Shown: positions 34,172-43,218, counted from the first letter of the stretch. The stretch: 64,000 bases of DNA from Gemmatimonadota bacterium (GCA_026387935.1 JAPLKU010000012.1:186001-250000), one strand, 5' to 3'. Numbers and translations are program-made. Notes: generated by a model not told the origin, from the letters alone.

Positions 34172-34671
34172 AATACGTCGTCGAACTGAGCGGCCGCACC
34201 TTCGTCGTCGAGTTGGATGCGGGCGTCGCCCGGGTGGACGGAGGTGCACCGATTGCCGTGACACTCGACGACGTGGACGGCACCCCCGTACGCCTCGTTT
34301 CGATTGCCGGCACGCTCCACCGGATGACCGCCCGCCGCGATGGTCCACGCGGCCGATACATCCTGCGCATGGACGGGCGCCGATTCGGTGTGGACGCGTT
34401 GGATGAACGCACCCGAGCGATCCGTGACCTTGCCGACGCCGCGCGCCCGTCGTCGGGGCCGGTACCGCTCATCGCGCCGATGCCCGGACTGGTCGTGCGG
34501 GTGACGGCGGCGGTTGGCGACGTAGTGCAGGCGGGGCAGCCCCTCGTGGCTATTGAGGCCATGAAAATGGAGAATGAACTTCGGGCTCCCGCCGCGGGCA
34601 CGGTGCGTGCCGTTCACGCGACGCCCGGGTCTCCCGTAGAGAAAGGGACCGTTCTCATCGAATTCAGCTAA
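34168..34671 (+). CDS. Biotin carboxyl carrier protein of acyl-CoA carboxylase
   Basis: 167 aa. The C-terminal biotinyl domain (about 98-167) has the EAMKMEN site with biotinyl Lys133 and the flanking Gly-rich turns. The N-terminal about 95 residues look like the linker domain of PCC/methylcrotonyl-CoA carboxylase alpha chains, detached here as a separate protein. GTG 34168 overlaps the methyltransferase stop. With pccB and accC it completes a three-part carboxylase. Confidence 0.92.
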   Translation: MKYVVELSGRTFVVELDAGVARVDGGAPIAVTLDDVDGTPVRLVSIAGTLHRMTARRDGPRGRYILRMDGRRFGVDALDERTRAIRDLADAARPSSGPVPLIAPMPGLVVRVTAAVGDVVQAGQPLVAIEAMKMENELRAPAAGTVRAVHATPGSPVEKGTVLIEFS

Positions 34672-34718
34672 AAATCAGGCCCGCCCTCCTTTAGATGGAA
34701 GGGGCGCTATCTGCCGCG

Positions 34719-34747
34719 TTGACATAGGCTAAGTGCTTGTGTAGCTT
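34719..34747 (+). promoter_or_regulatory. Sigma70-like promoter for rplM-rpsI
   Basis: TTGACA 34719-34724, 17-base spacer, TAGCTT 34742-34747. The spacer ends with AAGTGCTTGTG (34731-34741), identical to the 11-mer in the rpsA promoter. The mRNA leader would be about 130 bases, room for autogenous control; I could not identify a known L13 leader motif. Confidence 0.7.
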
Positions 34748-34880
34748 GGATGTCTGTCCTAAAACGCCCTAGTGGCGGCCGAAACCCGGGTTGCATCCCG
34801 CACCGGTGAGGCGAAGTAGCTACCGCGAGCACGCGTCTTTGAAGTTTCGCGCGTTCGCACAGTTGGGAGCAGTTTTTACG

Positions 34881-35330
34881 ATGTCCACGTATTCAGCAAA
34901 ACCCGCCGACATGGACCACAAGTGGTTCGTGCTTGATGCGGAAGGGATCGTGCTCGGCCGACTCGCTTCTGAAGTCGCCAAGATCCTCCGGGGCAAGAAC
35001 AAACCCATCTTCACGCCGCACGTCGACACTGGCGACAACGTCATTGTCATCAACGCGGCCAAGATCGTGTTGACCGGTCGGAAGGCGGAGCAGAAGACGT
35101 ACTTCCAGTACACGGGCTACATGGGTCACGACAAGAAGGTCCCCATCGCCACCGTGCTCGCGAAGCATCCGGAACGCGTCATCGAGCATGCCGTGTATGG
35201 CATGCTGCCGAAGAACTCGTTGGCGAAGCAGGTGCTCCGTCTCAAGCTGCGTGTCTATCCGGGCGCCCAGCATCCCCATAAGGCTCAACAGCCCCAGACG
35301 CTTACGCTCCCCAAGCGCGAGGCCAAGTAA
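34881..35330 (+). CDS. rplM: 50S ribosomal protein L13
   Basis: 149 aa. KWFVLDAEGIVLGRLASEVAKIL and the C-terminal AVYGMLPKNSLAKQVL(R)LKLRVYPGAQHPHKAQQP are classic L13; early assembly protein of the large subunit. ATG 34881 is chosen for the normal N-terminus; the frame upstream covers the mRNA leader. rpsI follows directly, the conserved rplM-rpsI pair. Confidence 0.97.
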   Translation: MSTYSAKPADMDHKWFVLDAEGIVLGRLASEVAKILRGKNKPIFTPHVDTGDNVIVINAAKIVLTGRKAEQKTYFQYTGYMGHDKKVPIATVLAKHPERVIEHAVYGMLPKNSLAKQVLRLKLRVYPGAQHPHKAQQPQTLTLPKREAK

Positions 35331-35723
35331 ATGACCGACGCAATCATCCATACGATCGGTCGCCGCAAGGAAGCGGTCTGCCGCATTTTCATCCGCTCGG
35401 GTTCGGGCAAGTGGGACATCAACGGCAAGACGCTCGGGGATTATTTCCCGCGGTCTGGCCTCGTCACTGCGATTCAGCAGCCGTTCACGGCGACTGACAC
35501 GCTCGGGCGCTTTGATGTGCAGGCCAACCTGAACGGTGGCGGTTCGAGCGGTCAGGCCGGCGCGCTCCGTCTCGCGGTGGCTCGCGCACTCGTGAAGATC
35601 GACGAGGCGCACCGCCCAAAGCTCCGAACCCTTGGGCTCCTCACGCGCGATGCCCGCGCCGTCGAGCGTAAGAAGCCAGGCCGTCCGAAGGCACGCAAGA
35701 AGTTCCAGTTCAGCAAGCGCTAA
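35331..35723 (+). CDS. rpsI: 30S ribosomal protein S9
   Basis: 130 aa, usual size. TIGRRKEAVCRIF at the start, GGGSSGQAGALRLAVARAL in the middle, and the basic tail RKKPGRPKARKKFQFSKR whose last residues reach the P-site tRNA. Begins at the base after the rplM stop. Confidence 0.97.
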   Translation: MTDAIIHTIGRRKEAVCRIFIRSGSGKWDINGKTLGDYFPRSGLVTAIQQPFTATDTLGRFDVQANLNGGGSSGQAGALRLAVARALVKIDEAHRPKLRTLGLLTRDARAVERKKPGRPKARKKFQFSKR

Positions 35724-35811
35724 ACCATTCGCAGTTGTTGTGGCACAGGTATTTGTAAAGTTCTTGTAGTTCGCAGTTCATCTCTCAGGTGCGACGAGTT
35801 CTGGCCGGGTG

Positions 35812-35836
35812 CCGCCCCGCTCTTTGAGCGGGGCGG
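35812..35836 (+). terminator. Strong hairpin between rpsI and rpsB
   Basis: 11-bp stem CCGCCCCGCTC (35812-35822) with GAGCGGGGCGG (35826-35836), TTT loop, and an outer GGCCG/CGGCC pairing. There is no T tract, and it sits 50 bases before the rpsB ATG. It may end the rplM-rpsI transcript or be a regulatory hairpin in the rpsB leader. Confidence 0.6.
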
Positions 35837-35886
35837 TCGGCCGGAACGATGACTCGCACCGACGCCGCTAACCCTCGCAGGTACAC

Positions 35887-36879
35887 ATGTCGCAGATGAC
35901 GCTCGACGATCTCCTCAAGGCCGGAGTGCACTTCGGCCACCAGACCCGCCGTTGGAACCCGAAGATGCGCCGGTTCATCTTCGCGGAGCGAAACGGCATT
36001 CACATCATTGACCTTCAGAAGACGCTGCGCCAGCTCGAGCTGGCCCAGAAGCTCGCGCGCGAAGTGGTGCTGCGCGGCGAAAACGTCCTCTTCGTCTGCA
36101 CCAAGCGCCAGCTCTCGCAGATCGTCATGGCGGAGTCGGACCGTTCCGGCGCGCTGTACGTCACCGAGCGTTGGCTCGGTGGCATGCTGACGAACTTCGC
36201 CACCATGAAGAAGCAGATTCGCCGACTCAAAGAACTTGAGGCCGGTGCGGAAGTCGGCGGCGATTTCGTGAACTACACCAAGAAGGAACAGCTGATGCTC
36301 ACGCGTCAGCGCGACAAGCTCCTGAAGAATCTTTCGGGCATCAAGAATATGGGCCGCCTCCCGGGCCTGTTGTTCATCGTTGACGCCCGCAAGGAACGCA
36401 TCGCCGTGGAAGAAGCAAACAAGCTTGGTATTCCGATCGTCGCGATTTGCGATACGAACTCGGACCCGGACTTGATCACCGTGCCGGTTGCCGGTAATGA
36501 CGACGCGATCCGATCGGTTGAGCTGATCACGCATGCCTTCGCGGATGCGGTGATCGAAGCGCGCCGAGAAGCTCCGGTGCGCGAAGCGTCCGAGGAAGGC
36601 GAGAGCTACACCTACTCGTCAGACCGTGGCGCAGAGCCGGAAGGCGACCGCGATGGTCGCCGGAAGCGCGGCAGTGGCGGCAGTGGCGGCAGTGGCGGCA
36701 GTGGCGGCAGTGGCGGCAGTGGTGATCGCCCGGCGGGCGGTGGTGGTGGTGGTGGTGGTGGTGGTGGCGCAGGTCGACCGGGCGGTGCCCGTCGTCGTCG
36801 CGCGAAGCCGGAAGCCATCGCGGCGCGTATCAAGCCCGCTGAAACGCCGGACGCTCCTGCGGCGCCCGCAGCAGAGTAG
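35887..36879 (+). CDS. rpsB: 30S ribosomal protein S2 with long low-complexity C-terminal tail
   Basis: 330 aa against about 240-250 for most S2. The core (LLKAGVHFGHQTRRWNPKM, KRQLSQIV, RWLGGMLTNF, LPGLLFIVDARKE, PIVAICDTNSDPDLI) is normal and ends near residue 240. The tail is acidic/basic, then six GSG units (9-base repeats, 36670-36723), then 11 Gly (nine GGT codons in a row), an Arg-rich patch and an A/P-rich end. AGGT before ATG 35887 is a weak ribosome site. First gene of rpsB-tsf-pyrH-frr. Confidence 0.94.
   Translation: MSQMTLDDLLKAGVHFGHQTRRWNPKMRRFIFAERNGIHIIDLQKTLRQLELAQKLAREVVLRGENVLFVCTKRQLSQIVMAESDRSGALYVTERWLGGMLTNFATMKKQIRRLKELEAGAEVGGDFVNYTKKEQLMLTRQRDKLLKNLSGIKNMGRLPGLLFIVDARKERIAVEEANKLGIPIVAICDTNSDPDLITVPVAGNDDAIRSVELITHAFADAVIEARREAPVREASEEGESYTYSSDRGAEPEGDRDGRRKRGSGGSGGSGGSGGSGGSGDRPAGGGGGGGGGGGAGRPGGARRRRAKPEAIAARIKPAETPDAPAAPAAE
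36670..36771 (+). repeat. Coding microsatellites in the rpsB tail
   Basis: A 9-base unit (GGC AGT GGC) repeated six times, followed a few codons later by nine GGT codons. Both keep frame, so copy-number change would only alter tail length. Confidence 0.85.
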
Positions 36880-36905
36880 TTGCAGAGTAGTTGCAGAGGA
36901 GTTCG
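36878..36905 (+). repeat. 11-base repeat GCAGAGTAGTT around the rpsB stop
   Basis: Three near-identical units (the last GCAGAGGAGTT) beginning at the rpsB stop codon; each of the first two repeats a TAG. Confidence 0.65.
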
Positions 36906-36961
36906 ACAGCAGTTGAACGACCGCCGTACCTAACTCACGATTTCACGAGCTGGATACATAT

Positions 36962-37840
36962 ATGATGACCATCAGTGCGAAGGACGTTGCCGCACTCCGG
37001 GCCCGCACGGGCGCGGGAATCGGCGACTGCAAGAAGGCGCTCGAGGAGGCCGGCGGCGACATGGAGCAGGCCGTTGACGTGCTTCGCAAGAAGGGCATCG
37101 CCAAGGCGGACAAGCGCGCTGGTCGTGCTGCCGCAGAAGGCCAGATTATTACCTGGGTCTCCGACGACGCGTCGCTCGCGGCCCTCATCGAGCTCAACTC
37201 CGAAACCGATTTTGTCGCGCGCAACGAAGAGTTCGTGGCGCTGGCCACGCTCGTTGTGCGTCATATCGCCGAAGACACCTCCCTCGACGGCATTGCGGAC
37301 ATCACCGCGGATCATGCGTTGCTCGCGAAGCACTGGCATCACGACAAGGCGCAGACCCTGGGCGAAGTCGTGAAGGCGGCGGCCGCGAAGACGGGCGAGA
37401 ACGTCACGCTTCGTCGCGTCGCTCGTTATACAAGCGACGGAGCGATTGGTTTTTATCGCCACTTCAACGGCAAGATCGCCGTGTTGGTCGACGTGCGTGG
37501 TGTGACGGGCGATGCGGGCAAGGCCCTCGCGGCCACAATCGCGGAGCATGCGGCCGCTGGTGTGCCAGTCGTGCCCGTTGGCGTGAACAAGGAAGACGTT
37601 CCCGCGGACGTCCTCGAGCGCGAGCGCAAGATCTATTTCGAGCAGGCCAAGGAGAGCGGCAAGCCCGAGGCGATCGCCGAGAAGATGGTTGCAGGTCGAA
37701 TCGAGAAGTATTACAAAGAAGTCACGCTCCTCGAACAGCCCTGGGTGCGTGATCCGGAAAAGACCATCAGCCAGCTCGTGAAGGCCGTGCCTGGCGCGTC
37801 GGTCAAGCGGTTTGTCCGGTTCCAGATGGGCGAGGCCTGA
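36962..37840 (+). CDS. tsf: Elongation factor Ts
   Basis: 292 aa. Exchanges GDP on EF-Tu. [20 protein letters not shown] (14-33) with TGAG-D-KKAL is the EF-Tu-contact signature, [15 protein letters not shown] the second; the C-terminal dimerisation domain ends [14 protein letters not shown] 36962 or ATG 36965 are both possible. Follows rpsB by 82 bases. Confidence 0.96.
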   Translation: MMTISAKDVAALRARTGAGIGDCKKALEEAGGDMEQAVDVLRKKGIAKADKRAGRAAAEGQIITWVSDDASLAALIELNSETDFVARNEEFVALATLVVRHIAEDTSLDGIADITADHALLAKHWHHDKAQTLGEVVKAAAAKTGENVTLRRVARYTSDGAIGFYRHFNGKIAVLVDVRGVTGDAGKALAATIAEHAAAGVPVVPVGVNKEDVPADVLERERKIYFEQAKESGKPEAIAEKMVAGRIEKYYKEVTLLEQPWVRDPEKTISQLVKAVPGASVKRFVRFQMGEA

Positions 37841-37860
37841 GTCCCGGAGATACGATCGCC

Positions 37861-38583
37861 ATGCCGCGCAGCACCCCGCTCAAGTACCAGCGCATTCTGC
37901 TGAAGCTGTCGGGCGAAGCGCTTGCCGGCAGTGGCGGCCATGCCTTCGACTTCGCGACCATCACAGGATACGCGAAGGCCCTGAAAGAAGTCGTCAATGC
38001 CGGTGTGCAGGTGGGGCTCGTGATCGGCGGCGGCAACATCGTTCGCGGCTCGCAGCTCTCCAAGATGGGGATGGACCGCGTCAGTGCCGACTACATGGGC
38101 ATGCTCGGCACCGTGATCAACGCGCTGGCGTTCCAGGACATTCTGGAGCGCGAAGGCGTGGACACCCGCGTCATGACGGCCATCCGAATGGAAGAGCTCG
38201 CAGAGCCGTTCATCCGGCGGCGCGCCATGCGCCATATGGAAAAGAACCGCGTCGTTATTTTCGCCGCCGGCACAGGCAACCCGTACTTCAGCACCGACAC
38301 GGCCGCGGTGCTGCGTGGCATTCAGATGAAGGCAGACGTCATCATCAAGGCGACGAGCGTGGACGGCGTGTACAGCGCGGATCCGAAAACGACGCCGAAT
38401 GCCAAGCGCTACACCACGATCAGCTACCGCGATGTGATGAAGAAGGAGCTCGGTGTCATGGACCAAACTGCGATTACGCTCTGCAAGGAAAACAAGCTTC
38501 CCTTAATAGTTCTCGATATCAACGCGTCCCGGGCGGTTCTCAAGGCCGTGAAGGGCGACAAGGTGGGGACACTCGTCTCATGA
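37861..38583 (+). CDS. pyrH: UMP kinase
   Basis: 240 aa, amino-acid-kinase fold. LLKLSGEAL (14-22), [37 protein letters not shown] and [14 protein letters not shown] are all typical. GGAG at 9-12 bases before ATG 37861. Hexameric bacterial UMPK, GTP-activated and UTP-inhibited in known members. Overlaps frr by 4 bases. Confidence 0.96.
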   Translation: MPRSTPLKYQRILLKLSGEALAGSGGHAFDFATITGYAKALKEVVNAGVQVGLVIGGGNIVRGSQLSKMGMDRVSADYMGMLGTVINALAFQDILEREGVDTRVMTAIRMEELAEPFIRRRAMRHMEKNRVVIFAAGTGNPYFSTDTAAVLRGIQMKADVIIKATSVDGVYSADPKTTPNAKRYTTISYRDVMKKELGVMDQTAITLCKENKLPLIVLDINASRAVLKAVKGDKVGTLVS

Positions 38584-39134
38584 GCACGATTTCTCAAATC
38601 CTGAAGGACTGCCGCACCGGCATGGACAAGAGCATTGAGTCCGTCAAGCATCAGTTCAGCTCGATTCGCTCAGGCAAAGCCTCCGCCAGCATGCTCGATT
38701 CCGTAAAAGTCGAGATGTACGGCTCCGCGATGGCGCTCAATCAGGTGGCCAGCGTTTCGGCGCCTGAGCCGCGCATGCTGGTCGTGACGCCATTCGACAA
38801 GACGCAGGCGAAGGCCATCGAAAAGGCGATTCGCGATGCCAACCTCGGGCTTGATCCGGCCCATCAGGGCGGCGTGATTCGTGTGCCGATGCCGTCAATG
38901 AACGAGGAACGGCGCAAGGAACTCGCGAAGGTGCTGCACAAGTACGGTGAAGACGGCCATATCGCCATCCGTCACCTTCGCACGAACGCGCGCGAAGCGC
39001 TCAAGAAGCTCGACAGCGTTTCTGAAGACGATGTGAAACATGCCGAGAAGGAATTACAGAAGGCTCATGATGATTACATCGCGAAGGTGGATGCCGCGAT
39101 GAAAGCGAAAGAGCAAGAAATTATGGCGGTGTAG
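38580..39134 (+). CDS. frr: Ribosome recycling factor
   Basis: 184 aa, usual size. [21 protein letters not shown] and [26 protein letters not shown] are RRF signatures. With EF-G it splits post-termination ribosomes. ATG 38580 overlaps the pyrH stop (ATGA). An open frame upstream of it crosses pyrH and is not used. Confidence 0.96.
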   Translation: MSTISQILKDCRTGMDKSIESVKHQFSSIRSGKASASMLDSVKVEMYGSAMALNQVASVSAPEPRMLVVTPFDKTQAKAIEKAIRDANLGLDPAHQGGVIRVPMPSMNEERRKELAKVLHKYGEDGHIAIRHLRTNAREALKKLDSVSEDDVKHAEKELQKAHDDYIAKVDAAMKAKEQEIMAV

Positions 39135-39145
39135 GGGAGCCGCCG

Positions 39146-39895
39146 ATGGCAGACGCGGCCGCGCTCCTCTCCCAGATTCGAATCAACGGCGCGATTCCAC
39201 GGCACGTGGCCATCATCATGGATGGCAACGGTCGCTGGGCACGCGAGCGGCTGCTGCCGCGGCCGGTGGGTCACCGCAATGGGATGAAGTCGGTGCGCAC
39301 GGTGGTCGAGGCCGCGCTCGAAGCCGGCGTCGAGGTGCTCTCGCTCTTTGCCTTTTCGCAGGAGAATTGGCAGCGCCCAGCGGTTGAAGTGTCGGCACTG
39401 ATGTCCCTCCTCGAAGAATTCATCCAGCGCGAGGCCGACGAACTCGAGCAGCAGGGCGTGCAGGTGCACTTCCTTGGCGAACTCGACCGGCTGGCGCCAG
39501 CGGCCGCTGCCGCGGTGGACAAGGTGGTCGCGCAGACCGCCGCCGGTTCCAAGCTTCGTCTGAATCTCTTGGTGTCGTACGGGTCCCGCGCCGAGATCAT
39601 TCGGGCGGTGAAGAGCGTCGCGGCAGATGCTGCAGCCGGCCGAATCACACCGGATCAGGTGGACGACGCGCTGTTCAGTGACAAACTGTTCACCGTGGGT
39701 TGCCCTGATCCAGATCTCTTGATCCGCACGTCGGGCGAGCAGCGCATTTCAAACTTTATGCTCTGGCAACTCGCGTATACCGAGCTCGCGATCTCGCCCG
39801 TCCTCTGGCCAGATTTTGGTCGCAAGGAACTCTACGAGGCGATTCTCGACTACCAGCAGCGTGACCGACGGTTCGGTCGCGTACAGGCGCAGTAG
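39146..39895 (+). CDS. uppS: Isoprenyl transferase (undecaprenyl diphosphate synthase)
   Basis: 249 aa. IMDGNGRWA (catalytic Asp), GHRNGMKSVR, FAFSQENWQRP, ARTSGE-like IRTSGEQRISNF. Makes the C55 carrier lipid for peptidoglycan and LPS. GGGGAG sits about 6 bases before ATG 39146. Two bases separate it from cdsA. Confidence 0.95.
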   Translation: MADAAALLSQIRINGAIPRHVAIIMDGNGRWARERLLPRPVGHRNGMKSVRTVVEAALEAGVEVLSLFAFSQENWQRPAVEVSALMSLLEEFIQREADELEQQGVQVHFLGELDRLAPAAAAAVDKVVAQTAAGSKLRLNLLVSYGSRAEIIRAVKSVAADAAAGRITPDQVDDALFSDKLFTVGCPDPDLLIRTSGEQRISNFMLWQLAYTELAISPVLWPDFGRKELYEAILDYQQRDRRFGRVQAQ

Positions 39896-39897
39896 GC

Positions 39898-40788
39898 ATG
39901 GGCCAAACGGTGAAGTCGGTCGCGAGCACCCCGGTTTCCGAGTTGGTGAAGCGATTGGCGTTCTCGCTCGTCGCCATCCCCGTCGTCATCTGGCTCGTGT
40001 GGACTGGTGGCCTGGCATTCGCGCTGTTGCTCGCGGTTGCTGCCGCACTCGCTGCCTGGGAGTTCTACAAACTCGCGATCGACACGGGGAGCGAGCCGCT
40101 CTGGGGTCACGGCGTGGTGTTCAGTGCGCTCATTCCGCTTTTTGTGCACGCGCGCTTCATCGGCTGGTGGGCGCCGCCGGTGAGCATCGTCATGCTGCTC
40201 GTGCTCGAACTTCTTTGCGTGGCGCTCTGGAGGCGCGGCTCTGAAGGGAAGCCGCTCGAAGCGGTTGGCATTACGTTGCTCGGCGCGTTCTACACCGGTG
40301 GCATGCTTGGCTTCGGCTACGTCATTCGCTACCACCAGTACGCCGTTGCGCCCTTGGCGGGCACGCTGCTCCTCGTGCTCCCGCTGTTGCTCACCTGGGG
40401 CACCGACTCCGGAGCCATGCTCTTTGGCACGGCCTTCGGCGTGCGCAAACTGATGCCGAGCGTGAGCCCGAAGAAGACCGTGGTCGGCGCGGCGGCTGGC
40501 GCGGCCCTCGCTGTGATTCTCTCGGTCGTCTATGTGCGGTTCGCGCTGCAACCGTACGCGAAACTGACCATGCCGATGGTGTCTGCCGTGGTGTTTGGCC
40601 TCGGTGTGAGCGTTGCCGGCCAGCTCGGCGATCTCGTGGAGTCGATGCTCAAGCGGCAGGCCGGTGTGAAAGACAGCTCGAAGCTCATTCCAGGGCATGG
40701 CGGGGCGCTTGATCGCGTGGATTCGTTGCTCTTCACCCTTCCCGTGGCCTTCGTGCTGTACGATGTGTTGTTGAAGGCCGCGCCGTGA
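39898..40788 (+). CDS. cdsA: Phosphatidate cytidylyltransferase
   Basis: 296 aa, about seven to eight membrane helices. The C-terminal CDP-diglyceride synthetase signature is intact: SMLKRQAGVKDSSKLIPGHG followed by GALDRVDSL. DSGAMLFGTAFG is also typical. Makes CDP-diacylglycerol for phospholipids. Part of the uppS-cdsA-dxr-rseP run. Confidence 0.94.
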   Translation: MGQTVKSVASTPVSELVKRLAFSLVAIPVVIWLVWTGGLAFALLLAVAAALAAWEFYKLAIDTGSEPLWGHGVVFSALIPLFVHARFIGWWAPPVSIVMLLVLELLCVALWRRGSEGKPLEAVGITLLGAFYTGGMLGFGYVIRYHQYAVAPLAGTLLLVLPLLLTWGTDSGAMLFGTAFGVRKLMPSVSPKKTVVGAAAGAALAVILSVVYVRFALQPYAKLTMPMVSAVVFGLGVSVAGQLGDLVESMLKRQAGVKDSSKLIPGHGGALDRVDSLLFTLPVAFVLYDVLLKAAP

Positions 40789-40804
40789 CCCGTCAGACCA
40801 ACTC

Positions 40805-41932
40805 GTGACGCGTCGCGTAGCAATTCTGGGGTCAACGGGATCTATCGGTACCACTGCGCTTCGCGTGCTCTCCCGCCAGCGGGAACGATTTTCCGTCACG
40901 GCCCTGACCGCGAACGTCAATGCGAAACTGCTTGGCGAGCAGGCGGACTCCTGGCTGCCGTCGTACGTTGGCCTCGTTTCGCCAAATGGATCGGGCTCAC
41001 GGCCCGAGTGGAAGAATGGCGTTGGCGCCCTCGTTGACGCGGCCACGCGAACGGATGTGGACATCGTGCTCAATGCCGTGGTCGGTGTCGCGGGCATGGA
41101 CGCCACCCTTGCCGCGTTATCGGCCGGGAAGCGCGTGGCACTCGCCAACAAGGAAACGCTTGTGGTGGCCGGCGAACTCGTCGCCGCTGCCTGTGCCACC
41201 AGCGGCGGCGAGATCGTCCCGGTGGATAGCGAACACTCAGCCATCCTGCAGTGCATCGGCGCGCGCGGCGCCAAGGATGTGCGTCGCCTCATCATCACCG
41301 CGTCGGGTGGTCCGTTCCGCCAGTGGGGCGCCGATCGCATCGGCGCCGCGACGCGTGAAGAGGCGTTGAATCATCCCACCTGGAGCATGGGCCGCAAGAT
41401 CACCGTAGACAGCGCGACGCTGGCGAATAAGGCACTCGAAGTGATCGAAGCGCATTTCCTCTTTGGATTGCCGTATGACGCTATCGAGGTCGTGGTGCAT
41501 CCGCAGAGCATCGTGCATTCGATGGTTGAGTTCGTGGACGGCAGCGTACTGGCGCAGGTCGGCGTGCCGTCAATGGAATTGCCGATTCTGTACGCGCTTA
41601 CTCATCCGGAACGGCTCGCCGATTCTGGCGTCCCGCGCTTTGATCCCGTTGCGGCATCGCCGCTGACGTTTGAGCCCGTCCGGCTCGATGCGTTTCCTGC
41701 GCTGCAGCTCGGTATTGAAGCGGGGCGCGCCGGTGGGCTCGCGCCCGCCACATTCAATGCAGCCAACGAGGCCGCGGTGGCGCTGTTTCTCGATGGGAAG
41801 ATTTCGTTTGCCGGCATTGCGCACGGAATCGCGCGCGCGCTTGCCCTGGTACCACCAATGGCGTCGCCAACTCGCGATGACCTGATGGACGCTGACCGGC
41901 GCGCACGCGCCATCGTGAAGGATTCCGTCTGA
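40805..41932 (+). CDS. dxr: 1-deoxy-D-xylulose 5-phosphate reductoisomerase
   Basis: 375 aa, second step of the MEP isoprenoid pathway. VAILGSTGSIG at the N-terminus binds NADPH; LANKETLVVAG; VDSEHSAILQC carries the metal ligands; TASGGPFR; WSMGRKITVDSATLANKALE. GTG 40805 gives the standard N-terminus. Stop overlaps the rseP ATG by one base. Confidence 0.96.
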   Translation: MTRRVAILGSTGSIGTTALRVLSRQRERFSVTALTANVNAKLLGEQADSWLPSYVGLVSPNGSGSRPEWKNGVGALVDAATRTDVDIVLNAVVGVAGMDATLAALSAGKRVALANKETLVVAGELVAAACATSGGEIVPVDSEHSAILQCIGARGAKDVRRLIITASGGPFRQWGADRIGAATREEALNHPTWSMGRKITVDSATLANKALEVIEAHFLFGLPYDAIEVVVHPQSIVHSMVEFVDGSVLAQVGVPSMELPILYALTHPERLADSGVPRFDPVAASPLTFEPVRLDAFPALQLGIEAGRAGGLAPATFNAANEAAVALFLDGKISFAGIAHGIARALALVPPMASPTRDDLMDADRRARAIVKDSV

Positions 41933-43116
41933 TGCTTGCATGGCTTGCACCACTCGTCGTGCTCGGCCTCGTGGTCTTTGTCCACGAGCTCGGGCATGTT
42001 CTCGCCGCAAAGATCGTTGGTGTCTATGCGCCCCGATTCTCACTCGGATGGGGAAAGCCACTCTGGCGCTGGCGGCCGAAGGGCGGCGAAACCGAATATG
42101 TGATTTCGATGCTGCCGATTGGCGGCTACGTCCGCATGGCGTCGCGAGACGACGAGACGATGGCCGCGATTGAGGGCGGCACGGAAACCGCTCCCACTCA
42201 GGAAGATCAGCAGGGGCCACACTGGGATCCGAATGCGATGGTTCCGCACGGCCCACACCCCGTGCCCGCCGACCGATGGTTTGAATCGAAGCCGGTCTAT
42301 GCACGAGTGTTCATTCTGCTCGCTGGCGTCACGATGAACGCGTTGCTGACAATCGTTGTCGCCACCGGCAGCATCGCGGCGTACGGCCGTCTTGTCGCAC
42401 AGGACGTGCAGCCCGCCGTGGTGGACACCGTGATCGCAAACCGTCCGGCCGCGAAGGCCGGCTTCTTGAAGGGCGATTCGATCATTTCGGTGAACGATGC
42501 GGCCATCAGGCAGTGGGCCGATTTCCTGACGGCGGTCACGAGCAAGCCGGGCGAGCCACTGCGCATTGTGGTCGGACGCGCCGGCGCCACCACGACGCTG
42601 CAGGTCACTCCGGAAGCGGTAGAAGAACCGGATCCGACGACCGGCGTGAAGCGGCCTGTGGGTCGGATCGGCATGGGGCCTGTAATTCGCACCACCCGCC
42701 AGTCAGTTGGATTCACCGACGCGGCGGCGTTCGGCTGGCGCTACACCTGGGCCAAGACCGGTGAGGTGGTCGGCGTGTTAGGTGGCCTCTTCAAGGGCAC
42801 GGTCGGCGTTTCGCAGCTCGGCGGGCCTATTGCCATCGCCCGCGTGTCGGTCGCGCAGGCCAGGGAGGGGCTGGAGCCGCTGCTGGCGCTCATCGCCTTC
42901 CTGAGCGTGAATCTGGCGGTCCTTAACTTGCTCCCGGTGCCGGTCCTCGATGGTGGACAGATCCTGATGACCGTGGCCGAGGCGGTGCGCGGCAAGCCGC
43001 TGTCCATTCGCACGCGCGAGAACTTCATGAAGGTCGGCGTGGCCCTGATTCTGGTGCTGTTTGCGATTGTCATGTTCAATGACATCAAGTCGTTGGTCCT
43101 GAGCTTGGTCAGTTAG
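41932..43116 (+). CDS. rseP: RseP-type site-2 intramembrane metalloprotease
   Basis: 394 aa. HELGH at 18-22 in the first membrane helix is the zinc site; LNLLPVPVLDGGQI near the C-terminus gives the third ligand (LDGG). A PDZ domain (about 155-235; IANRPAAKAGFLKGDSIISV) lies between. An extra loop of about 40 residues (78-118) follows the first sheet. Cleaves membrane-bound regulators or signal peptides; the substrate here is unknown. Last gene of the run. Confidence 0.93.
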   Translation: MLAWLAPLVVLGLVVFVHELGHVLAAKIVGVYAPRFSLGWGKPLWRWRPKGGETEYVISMLPIGGYVRMASRDDETMAAIEGGTETAPTQEDQQGPHWDPNAMVPHGPHPVPADRWFESKPVYARVFILLAGVTMNALLTIVVATGSIAAYGRLVAQDVQPAVVDTVIANRPAAKAGFLKGDSIISVNDAAIRQWADFLTAVTSKPGEPLRIVVGRAGATTTLQVTPEAVEEPDPTTGVKRPVGRIGMGPVIRTTRQSVGFTDAAAFGWRYTWAKTGEVVGVLGGLFKGTVGVSQLGGPIAIARVSVAQAREGLEPLLALIAFLSVNLAVLNLLPVPVLDGGQILMTVAEAVRGKPLSIRTRENFMKVGVALILVLFAIVMFNDIKSLVLSLVS

Positions 43117-43117
43117 G

Positions 43118-43147
43118 GCCTGCTGCCGACTGCGGACTGCCCACTTG
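43118..43147 (+). repeat. Degenerate CTGCCNACT-type intergenic repeat
   Basis: Heptamer-like units (CTGCCGA, CTGCGGA, CTGCCCA) directly after the rseP stop, related to those at 23038-23092 and 47253-47284. Confidence 0.5.
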
Positions 43148-43173
43148 AAGGGGTGCGTTTGGCCCCTTATCTT
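43145..43173 (+). promoter_or_regulatory. Sigma70-like promoter for rpsO
   Basis: TTGAAG 43145-43150, 17-base spacer, TATCTT 43168-43173; 46 bases before the rpsO ATG. AAGGGG/CCCCTT inside the spacer could form a small hairpin that ends the rseP transcript. Confidence 0.6.
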
Positions 43174-43218
43174 ATTGTGCTACAACACAGTTGACGATCG
43201 AACTCGGGTACAAGGACA

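Noticed and set aside
35736-35757. Sigma54-like site (TGGCAC with a following TTTG) before rpsB.
   Set aside because: The -12 element is TTTG rather than TTGC, and sigma54 control of a ribosomal-protein gene is not expected.
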